Assembly: GCA_034522055.1 (NCBI GenBank)
Contig: JAXHLS010000002.1
Span: forward strand, 868,001 to 932,000
DNA: 64,000 nt
DNA from: Gammaproteobacteria bacterium
GTDB lineage: Bacteria; Pseudomonadota; Gammaproteobacteria; JAABTG01
Reading direction: 5' to 3'
Below, in pieces: positions 8,416 to 16,300 of the stretch. A program made the position numbers and the translations under genes. The notes beneath the pieces are model-generated. The model made no database searches. It had not been told where the DNA came from and saw nothing but the letters and a program-made list of their open reading frames with translations. Position 1 is the first letter of the stretch; each line of letters opens with the position of its first letter.

Positions 8416-9632
8416 TGGAGACCCATATCGCCCCCCGTTTCCAGGGTACGCCCGACGGCCGCGAGGCCGAGGCCATCCTGCGCAACTGCGTCCATTGCGG
8501 CTTCTGCACCGCCACCTGCCCCACCTACCGCCTCACCGGTGACGAACTGGACGGTCCGCGGGGCCGCATCTACCTGGTGAAGCAGTACCTCGAGGGCGAG
8601 ACCTCGGGCCGGCACATGCGCTATCACCTGGACCGCTGCCTCAGCTGCCGCTCCTGCGAGACTACCTGCCCCTCGGGTGTGCGCTATGCCCGACTGGCCG
8701 ATATCGGCCGCCGCCTGGCGGTGGAGGAACTGCCCGCACCGCCCCTGCGACGCCTGGTGGAGACCGCCATACGGGCCGTCATCCCCCACCCCCGGCGCTT
8801 CGGCGCCCTGCTGGGCACGGCACGCCTTTTCGGTGCCCTACTGCCGCCGGGGCTGCGCCGCAAGATGCCGCCGGTCCAGGCCCGGGAACCCTGGCCCGTG
8901 CCCCGCCACCCCCGCCGCATGGTGGCCCTCACGGGCTGCGTCCAGGAGGCCGCCACCCCCGCCACCAATGCCGCCGCCGCCCGCGTCCTCGACGGCTTGG
9001 GGATCAGCCTCGAGCCCACGCCGGGGGCGGGCTGCTGCGGGGCCCTGAGCCTGCACCTCGGCCACATGGCGGAGGCCAGGGCCTTCGCGCGTCGCAACAT
9101 CGACGCCTGGTGGCCGGCCCTCGAGGCGGGCGCCGAAGGGGTGGTGGCCTCCGCCAGCGGCTGCTGCCCGGTGCTGCGGGAATACGGCGATCTACTGGCG
9201 GGGGATCCCGACTACGCCGAGCGCGCCCGCGAGGTGGCGGGACGGGTGCGAGACCTCTCCGAGGTGGTGGATGAGGCGTGCCCGGCGGACCCCGGCCTGG
9301 GTGCGGGCCGTGCCGTCGCGGTGCACTGCCCCTGCAGCCTGCAACACGGCCTGGGACTGGGCGGCGTGGTGGAGAGGATCCTGGAGGCCGCCGGCTACCG
9401 CCTCACGGCGGTCAAGGACGGCCACATCTGCTGCGGCTCGGCCGGCACCTTTTCCATCCTCCAGCCCGCCATGGCCGAGCGCCTCAAACGGGACAAGCTC
9501 GCGGCCCTGGAGGGCCCCGAGCCCGACCTCATCGTCACCGCCAACGTGGGCTGCCAGCTGCACCTGGCCAGCGGCTCCACGGTACCCGTGAGGCACTGGA
9601 TCGAACTCCTCGATCCGGCGGCGCGACCGTAG
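8415..9632 (+). CDS. glcF: Glycolate oxidase iron-sulfur subunit GlcF
   Basis: This 405-residue protein has two N-terminal 4Fe-4S motifs (CVHCGFCTATCP and CLSCRSCETTCP) and two CCG domains (AGCCGALS and ICCGSAG), the standard GlcF/LutA-type layout. It transfers electrons from the GlcD flavin to the quinone pool. The start is a GTG at 8415 that shares its G with the TAG stop of glcD, so translation is coupled. A longer open frame upstream reads through glcD and is not real. An 861-bp internally deleted copy of this gene lies about 1.95 kb downstream. Confidence 0.93.
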   Translation: METHIAPRFQGTPDGREAEAILRNCVHCGFCTATCPTYRLTGDELDGPRGRIYLVKQYLEGETSGRHMRYHLDRCLSCRSCETTCPSGVRYARLADIGRRLAVEELPAPPLRRLVETAIRAVIPHPRRFGALLGTARLFGALLPPGLRRKMPPVQAREPWPVPRHPRRMVALTGCVQEAATPATNAAAARVLDGLGISLEPTPGAGCCGALSLHLGHMAEARAFARRNIDAWWPALEAGAEGVVASASGCCPVLREYGDLLAGDPDYAERAREVAGRVRDLSEVVDEACPADPGLGAGRAVAVHCPCSLQHGLGLGGVVERILEAAGYRLTAVKDGHICCGSAGTFSILQPAMAERLKRDKLAALEGPEPDLIVTANVGCQLHLASGSTVPVRHWIELLDPAARP

Positions 9633-9754
9633 TCATTGGAACCAAGAAAAACACAAAAAAACCGAAAGCGAAACTAGGTCTCAGGACTGACCCGGGTGTA
9701 CCCGAGTGTCGTCTTATGCTCCTCTTTAGACTTTAACCCTGGCAGCGCTTTCAA

Positions 9755-10027
9755 TTACGAACGCCTTTTCGCGTGATGCTCGCGGACCTCCGCGAAGACG
9801 TCCTCCACGCTGCGCGCCCGTTCGGGATCGGCCTGCATGGCATCGTAGGCGGGGGCGACCTTCTCCCGGAGCCAGCGGTCGATCGCGGCGTCGCGCTCCT
9901 GAAGCGCCCGCAGTCCGGCGCGGACAACCTCGCTGCCGGAGGCATAGGCGCCCGAGGCCACCATCCGGTCGATGAAGGCGGCGTGCTCCTCCGGCAGGCT
10001 GACGGTGCGTTTTTCGGTGGTGGACAT
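9755..10027 (-). CDS. parD: ParD-like type II antitoxin, orphan
   Basis: This 90-residue protein begins with STTEKRTVSLPEEH, a ribbon-helix-helix DNA-binding N-terminus, followed by the ParD signature ASGAYASGSEVVRAGLR and a charged C-terminal tail that would wrap a ParE toxin. The start ATG at 10027 has GGAG at the right spacing. ParD normally lies directly upstream of parE, but the 120 bases downstream hold no toxin frame before glcF ends on the other strand. It is therefore an orphan antitoxin. It lies on the opposite strand between glcF and its rearranged copy, so the same rearrangement may have removed the toxin. Confidence 0.85.
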   Translation of the reverse strand: MSTTEKRTVSLPEEHAAFIDRMVASGAYASGSEVVRAGLRALQERDAAIDRWLREKVAPAYDAMQADPERARSVEDVFAEVREHHAKRRS

Positions 10028-10275
10028 CACAGGTCTCCTTCACCGTACAGCGTAGCAGACGGTATGAACTTTTCATACTCGCGAGAGGTACTGAACCGGC
10101 CGCCCGCTGCACTACGGCAATGCACAGCCCACCGGACCCTGCCCTCCCCCGGCCCGCACCGCTATGCCGCTCGCACACGCCTCCAGCCGGGAAACGGGCC
10201 CATCTCCAAGATCAAGGTCGAGTACCCCGTCGGTGAACTTAACAATGGGAAAACCGGGGTCTGTCCCCGACGGCC

Positions 10276-10368
10276 CAAGGCCGTACCCACCCTCCACCGT
10301 TGCGCCGAGTTGGGGGCGATGCACGTCCACAAGGGCCAGTTGCCCTTCCCCGAACTGGACCGCTTCTA
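10276..10368 (+). pseudogene. Duplicated 3' tail of glcD
   Basis: These bases repeat the last 92 or so bases of glcD (8322-8414, constant offset 1,954) with three substitutions, all silent in the glcD frame. There is no start codon or upstream part of glcD, so it is a fragment. It continues without a break into the glcF copy, showing that glcD-tail and glcF were duplicated as one block. Confidence 0.85.
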
Positions 10369-10725
10369 GTGGAGACCCATATCGCCCCCCGTTTCCAGGG
10401 TACGCCCGACGGCCGCGAGGCCGAGGCCATCCTGCGCAACTGCGTCCATTGCGGCTTCTGCACCGCCACCTGCCCCACCTACCGCCTCACCGGTGACGAA
10501 CTGGACGGTCCGCGGGGCCGCATCTATTTGGTGAAGCAGTACCTCGAGGGCGAGACCTCGGGCCGGCACATGCGCTATCACCTGGACCGCTGCCTCAGCT
10601 GCCGCTCCTGCGAGACCACCTGCCCCTCGGGCATACGCTATGCCCGGCTGGCCGATATCGGCCGCCGCCTGGCGGTGCCGGTGAGGCACTGGATCGAACT
10701 CCTCGATCCGGCGGCGCGACCGTAA
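10369..10725 (+). CDS. Internally deleted glcF copy: 118-residue two-cluster ferredoxin-like ORF
   Basis: The GTG at 10369 matches the glcF start and the frame stays open for 118 residues. Bases 10369-10677 match glcF 8415-8723 and bases 10681-10725 match 9588-9632. An in-frame 861-bp deletion therefore joins the N-terminal region, with both 4Fe-4S motifs intact (CVHCGFC, CLSCRSC), to the last 15 or so residues. Both CCG domains are lost. Differences from glcF are nearly all silent; the one amino-acid change I see is Val to Ile after CPSG. It may be a pseudogene or a small ferredoxin-like protein. Expression is unknown. Confidence 0.7.
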   Translation: METHIAPRFQGTPDGREAEAILRNCVHCGFCTATCPTYRLTGDELDGPRGRIYLVKQYLEGETSGRHMRYHLDRCLSCRSCETTCPSGIRYARLADIGRRLAVPVRHWIELLDPAARP

Positions 10726-10927
10726 TCATTGGAACCAAGAAAAACACGAAAAAACCGAAAGCGAACTGGGTCTCTGGACTGACCCGGTGATGTCCTTTTT
10801 GGGGTCGATTTGTCATCCCCATACAGAAGGGGGCAGGAACCCACTCGCGGATAAGCCGCCAGGGACGAATGCCTGTGAGGCAAGCCATCAAGGGAGCTAT
10901 CGAAGCGGTGCGCGCCCAAGGGCGTTA
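10726..10927. other. Duplicated downstream flank plus unassigned segment
   Basis: The first 60 bases copy the glcF 3' flank (compare 9633-9692), including the AAAAACAC and ACCGAAAG blocks. The remainder (10790-10927) holds no convincing gene. Its reverse strand reads as a short open piece with REWVPAPF that looks like a fragment of something once coding, perhaps a mobile element, but I cannot name it. Confidence 0.5.
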
Positions 10928-11623
10928 CTAAGGGGGGCTTAACTCCGCGGCGGGCGGATGGGGGCGGATCTCGACGGCGTCCACGGGCTGCGCGCGCAAC
11001 TCTTCCACATCGTTCGCACCGATGCTGCATTCCAGGGCCGAGAAACGGCCCAGCACATGCGTGGCCAGAACGGCGAGTTCGGCGTCTTCGAGGTGACCGA
11101 AAGAAGGCATGACGCCCCGGTAGGTCTCGCCCGCCACCTCGATCTCGCCCCTCAGGCCGTGCAGCAACACCTGTACCACGTAGCGGGCATCATCCAGGGC
11201 CGGGTTGTCGGCCAGGGGTGGGAACGTGCCGGGGCTGCCGGCACCGCCGGCACCATGGCAGGCGACACAGTGGCGCTGGTAGAGGGCACCGCCATCGGCC
11301 GTTGTCATAGACTGCTCCTCCGGCGGGCCGGGGGGTGGCGGATCCGGCCCGAGGTAGGTGGTAAGGTACGCCAGCAGGGTCTCCCGCTGCTCCGGCGTCA
11401 CCTCGAGCCCGTACTCCACCATGCTGTCCATCACGTCATGCCACATCCACTCGGGGATGCCGGCCGAGTCGTGGAGATAGGTCAGATCGTGGCAGGTCTG
11501 GCACTTGGCGTACGCCAAATCCCGGCCCGGGCCCCGGGGCAGATCCTGGGCCCAGGCCGACGCAATACCCGCGATGATATACACGGCGGCCAGGATGCCG
11601 GCCACCGGGCCTCGCCACAGCAC
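10928..11623 (-). CDS. Diheme cytochrome c, partner of the sulfite dehydrogenase
   Basis: From the GTG at 11623 this is a 231-residue exported protein with a signal peptide (hydrophobic segment ending ASAWAQ) and two haem c motifs, CQTCH in the N-terminal domain and CVACH in the second, each with later Met residues that could be sixth ligands (GVMPSFG in the second). It lies 21 bp downstream of the SorA-like gene. In SorAB-type enzymes a periplasmic c-type cytochrome takes electrons from the molybdenum centre; the known SorB is a short monohaem protein, so a diheme version is a difference. The open frame extends upstream to 11683, but that overlaps the sorA stop. Confidence 0.8.
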   Translation of the reverse strand: MLWRGPVAGILAAVYIIAGIASAWAQDLPRGPGRDLAYAKCQTCHDLTYLHDSAGIPEWMWHDVMDSMVEYGLEVTPEQRETLLAYLTTYLGPDPPPPGPPEEQSMTTADGGALYQRHCVACHGAGGAGSPGTFPPLADNPALDDARYVVQVLLHGLRGEIEVAGETYRGVMPSFGHLEDAELAVLATHVLGRFSALECSIGANDVEELRAQPVDAVEIRPHPPAAELSPP

Positions 11624-11643
11624 GGTGCGGTGCCCCCCGCGCT

Positions 11644-12900
11644 CTAGGCCGCCGTGACGCCGATACGTTCCACCCCGAACCACTCATAGCCCGAAGGGTT
11701 CCAGTGGATGGAGCCGTCGATGGGCTGGCTTCGCCCCAGGGTGTCCACGGCACGCACCCACAGCTCGTGGCTACCCGCGGGCAGCTTGACGGTACCCTGC
11801 CATTCATACCAGGCATAGGGGCTGTCGGGCCGGGACAGCATGGCCTGCTGCCAGGTGGCTCCCTTGTCGGCGGACACCAGCACGGCCTCCACCGGCACCA
11901 CGCCGTCGTTCCATGCCACGCCGTGCACCTTCACCTCGCCCGCGCGCACCTTGTCGCCATCCAAGGGACCGAAGAACATGCTTTTAACCTTCTGGCGCCA
12001 ATTGGGGACGCTGTTCTCGAAGGTGTACTCGATGCGGGTCCCCGCCTCGATGGGGCGGCTGGGAGTGCGATAACGGGGGATCTGGTTGTAGTTGTAGGTC
12101 TCGTGGGCGTCGAAGCGCAGGGAGCCGATCCACTTGACGTTCATGGTGCCGTAGTAGCCCGGCAGGATAAAGCGCACGGGGCCGCCGTGGATGGCGGGCA
12201 ACGGCTCACCATTCATCTCCAATGCCAGGATGCCATACTCCAGGGCGTCGTCCACGGGCACCGAGTGCTCGAAGTCCGGGCGCTTGGCGGTGGCGGAGGG
12301 CTCGTCGACGCCGTTGGCCGTGAGGTACGTGGCCTTGGCCCCGGGGTTGATACCGAACTTGTCCATCACGGCGCTCAGGGGTACCCCCCGGTATACCGCC
12401 TGGCCCATGCCACCGTTCTGCCACTGGGTACCTTTGGTCTTCACGGAATACTTGCCGTAGTAGCTCCGGCCGTTGCCGGAACACTGCATCACCATCTTCA
12501 CTTCGTGCTGTGGCATGTCCCGAAGATCGGCGGCGTCGATCACCGCCGGCCGCTCCACCAGCCCGCCGATCTGCACCTTCCAGCCCTCCAGAGACCGCGG
12601 TTCCACCGTGGCGGCGCCATCGAGGAGCTGGTTGTTGCGGACGAAGAAACGGTCCTTGGGGGTCAGGTCCTGGCCGCGCAGCAGCGGGGTGGGGGTCTCG
12701 AGGACAACGGTGCGGGAATTATGGACGATGAGACGGCTGTCCTTACCCATTGCCACCTGATCCGCGGAGGGTGTTCCCGCCTCTGCCGCATGGGCGAGTG
12801 GCGTGAGGCGCCACATGCTGCCGGCGGCCACGGTGACGCCTGCTGCCTTGAGAAACCGCCTGCGGTGGATGTCGGGTGGGGTGAAATCGGCACTAGACAT
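11644..12900 (-). CDS. sorA: Sulfite dehydrogenase, molybdopterin subunit (SorA/sulfite oxidase family)
   Basis: The 418-residue protein starts with a Tat signal (RRRFLKAAG, residues 13-21) and continues with a sulfite-oxidase-type molybdopterin domain. The Mo-coordinating cysteine is C140 in MQCSGNGRSYY. Substrate- and cofactor-site segments include IHGGPVRFILPGYYG and WIGSL, and the C-terminal dimerisation domain ends in HWNPSGYEWFG. It oxidises sulfite to sulfate in the periplasm and passes electrons to cytochrome c, encoded immediately downstream. SoxC is the main alternative, but no sox genes are nearby and the c-type partner favours SorA. A typical GGAGGAA precedes the ATG. Confidence 0.88.
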   Translation of the reverse strand: MSSADFTPPDIHRRRFLKAAGVTVAAGSMWRLTPLAHAAEAGTPSADQVAMGKDSRLIVHNSRTVVLETPTPLLRGQDLTPKDRFFVRNNQLLDGAATVEPRSLEGWKVQIGGLVERPAVIDAADLRDMPQHEVKMVMQCSGNGRSYYGKYSVKTKGTQWQNGGMGQAVYRGVPLSAVMDKFGINPGAKATYLTANGVDEPSATAKRPDFEHSVPVDDALEYGILALEMNGEPLPAIHGGPVRFILPGYYGTMNVKWIGSLRFDAHETYNYNQIPRYRTPSRPIEAGTRIEYTFENSVPNWRQKVKSMFFGPLDGDKVRAGEVKVHGVAWNDGVVPVEAVLVSADKGATWQQAMLSRPDSPYAWYEWQGTVKLPAGSHELWVRAVDTLGRSQPIDGSIHWNPSGYEWFGVERIGVTAA

Positions 12901-13332
12901 GATGCGTTCCTCCTTTTCGCTTCCATGAATCTCTTTTTATAGCTCATTTACCCGTCGATGCAACCGACCGCCTGTCCCATGGGCACAGAATGAAGATCGG
13001 GATTCATCCCGACAAGCCGGCCTGCCGTACATGCCCCGCGCCGGCCCGGAAACCACCGCTGGCCGTCGGGCTGAAGCCCGACCTACAAACAGCACCCACA
13101 AATGCGACCTGCGAAGACAGGACATCGCCCATTCAATCGGCACAGCCGAAGGTCGGGATTCATCCCGTCATCCACTACCCGTCCTTTTTTATGTCAGCCG
13201 TCGATAACCGTGCGGCCGTTCACATTCTGGCAGCCTATCGGGGTTAAGCTCGCGCTCCGAGGCTGCCGCTAACCCTCACAAGCCAGACGTACCATTTCCT
13301 ACCAAGGGCCAGTTCAAACCAGGAGATCGTTC
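12901..13332. repeat. Gene-free stretch with three REP-like palindromes
   Basis: No gene is seen. Three 18-base palindromic units lie at 12995-13013, 13065-13082 and 13151-13169. The core is GTCGGG-N6-CCCGAC, with inner bases ATTCAT or CTGAAG. The CTGAAG form is followed by CTACA. The same two forms occur three times on the far side of the next operon (19.6-19.8 kb). AGGAG at 13320-13325 is the ribosome-binding site of the DUF1800 gene. Confidence 0.8.
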
Positions 13333-16300
13333 ATGTCCGCGCGCCAATGCGCGGGATCGAGGGGGCAGGTATGCCCCAAGGCCCGCATGCCATATCTTCT
13401 CGCGCTGCTGATCCTCTTTCTGCTTCCACCCGCCGCGGCGGCGGGGCAACTCACGGTACGCCTCATCGACCACGTGAGCGGTGCGGGCCTGGCGGGGGTA
13501 CGGGTGGCGGCCCATGAGCAACTCCCGGACGGCAGCCTGGTGTGGGCGGCGGCCCGGGACACGGACGGCGAGGGCAAGGCGCGCTTCGACTTGGCGGGGC
13601 TGGGCGAGGGCCGGACCTACGTGCTGAAGGCCAGGCCCCATGCCCACTGGCTCACCAGCGCCCCCATCACCGAGACCGGCTGGCACGGCTGGCGGGTGGG
13701 GCGGCTGGCGGTGCAGGTGCTGGACGGGCGGACGGGCGCGCCCCTGGCGGGCCTGGCCCTGACCCTGCGGGAGCGGGGCGTGGATGGGCGTTATCCCCAC
13801 GTGATGAACGTGGAGACGGACGGAGCGGGCTGGTTGCGCCTCGATCCAGACATCCTCGGGGAGGTGCCGCTGGTGCTGCGGGCTCTGAGCCCGACGGACG
13901 GCGAGTGGAAGTACAGCGCCCCCTACTGGGGCGGTGGCGAGAAGCGCTTCGTGGTGGGCAACATGCCCCTGGAGGTGGAACTGGTCAACGGCGTCAGCGG
14001 CGCGGGTCTGTCCGATGAATGGGTGGAGCTGTACCGGCGCCGGGACGATGGTCGCCTGAGCCTCCAGGACCGGCGCCGGACGGACGCCGCGGGGCGGGTG
14101 GATTTCGACGTGGACGGCCTGGGTGCCGGCACGGAGTACGTGGTACGGGCCGAGCCCTACGGGCGGCGGCTGACGAGTGGGGACATCGGCGTGGCGGGGG
14201 TGCATCGGCTGGAGGCGGGGCGCCTGGAGGTGGTGCTGGAGAACGGCGCCAACGGCCAGCCCTATCGGTGGAAAGACGTGAGGGTGCTGGAGGTGCAGCC
14301 CGATGGCAGCCGCCGGGGTGTGCGCCAGGTACGTACGGACGGCGACGGAGTGGTGCGGCTGGACCCGCCGGCCCTGGGCAGCCGGCCCTACGTGCTTCAG
14401 GCCGCGAGCCCGTCGGACGGGAGCTGGAAGCTCAGCGAGCCCTATGAGGGCCCGGGCCGGTTCCGTTTCGTGGTCGGCAACGCGGCCCTCACGGTACGCC
14501 TCATCGACCACGTGAGCGGTACGGGCCTGGCGGGGGTACGGGTGGCGGCCCATGAGCAACTCCCGGACGGCAGCCTGGTGTGGGCGGCGGCCCGGGACAC
14601 GGACGGCGAGGGCAAGGCGCGCTTCGACCTGGCGGGGCTGGGCGAGGGCCGGACCTACGTGCTGAAGGCCAGGCCCCATGCCCACTGGCTGACCAGCGCC
14701 CCCATCACCGAGACCGGCTGGCACGGCTGGCGGGTGGGGCGGCTGGCGGTGCAGGTGCTGGACGGGCGGACGGGCGCGCCCCTGGCGGGCCTGGCCCTGA
14801 CCCTGCGGGAGCGGGGCGTGGATGGGCGTTATCCCCACGTGATGAACGTGGAGACGGACGGAGCGGGCTGGTTGCGCCTCGATCCAGACGTCCTCGGGGA
14901 GGTGCCGCTGGTGCTGCGGGCTCTGAGCCCGACGGACGGCGAGTGGAAGTACAGTGCCCCCTACTGGGGCGGTGGCGAGAAGCGCTTCGTGGTGGGCAAC
15001 ATGCCCCTGGAGGTGGAACTGGTCAACGGCGTCAGCGGCGCGGGTCTGTCCGATGAATGGGTGGAGCTGTACCGGCGCCGGGACGATGGTCGCCTGAGCC
15101 TCCAGGACCGGCGCCGGACGGACGCCGCGGGGCGGGTGGATTTCGACGTGGACGGCCTGGGTGCCGGCACGGAGTACGTGGTACGGGCCGAGCCCTACGG
15201 GCGGCGGCTGACGAGTGGGGACATCGGCGTGGCGGGGGTGCATCGGCTGGAGGCGGGGCGCCTGGAGGTGGTGCTGGAGAACGGCGCCAACGGCCAGCCC
15301 TATCGGTGGAAAGACGTGAGGGTGCTGGAGGTGCAGCCCGATGGCAGCCGCCGGAGTGTGCGCCAGGTACGTACGGACGGCGACGGAGTGGTGCGGCTGG
15401 ACCCGCCGGCCCTGGGCAGCCGGCCCTACGTGCTTCAGGCCGCGAGCCCGTCGGACGGGAGCTGGAAGCTCAGCGAGCCCTATGAGGGCCCGGGCCGGTT
15501 CCGTTTCGTGGTCGGCAACGCGGCCCTCACGGTACGCCTCATCGACCACGTGAGCGGTGCGGGCCTGGCGAGGGTGCGGGTGGCGGCCCATGAGCAACTC
15601 CCGGACGGCAGCCTGGTGTGGGCGGCGGCCCGGGACACGGACGGCGAGGGCAAGGCGCGCTTCGACTTGGCGGGGCTGGGCGAGGGCCGGACCTACGTGC
15701 TGAAGGCCAGGCCCCATGCCCACTGGCTCACCAGCGCCCCCATCACCGAGACCGGCTGGCACGGCTGGCGGGTGGGCACGGTACCAGTCAGCCTGGTGGA
15801 TTCCACCACCGGCCAGCCCCTGGCCGGCATCGAGGTGGTGGCCCTGCAGAAGGCCGCGGACGGCACCCTGGCCCGGGTGAAGGCCGCCGCCACGGATGCC
15901 CATGGCGAGGTCCGGCTCGACCTGCCCGAACTCGGTAACGGCAAGGTCTACGTGCTGAAGGCCATCGACCCCTACGGCGACGGCGCCAACCATTTCGGTC
16001 CCCTGGTGCGCCACCGCGGCCCAGTGACCGTGGCCACCGATCCGGACGATCCCCACCGTCCCGATCAGGAGCCCCCACAGTTGCTGATCGCCGCACCGGC
16101 ACCTGCCGCCGCGGTGGGGGACCACGGCTTCGTCGTGGAAGGCATGGTCACGGACAACGAGCGGGTACGCAGCGTGAGCCTCGTCCTCACCGACGGCGGC
16201 GGCCTGCTGCGCGTCCTGCCCGCCGAGCTGGACCGCCACCGCGGCACGTGGCGCGCCGCCATCGGGCCCGTGACCGTCGCCACCCCGACCCAACTCACCA

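Noticed and set aside
12995-13169. Possible CRISPR repeats in the palindromes upstream of the DUF1800 gene
   Set aside because: Only three units with irregular spacing, two sequence forms and no cas genes; REP-like elements fit better.
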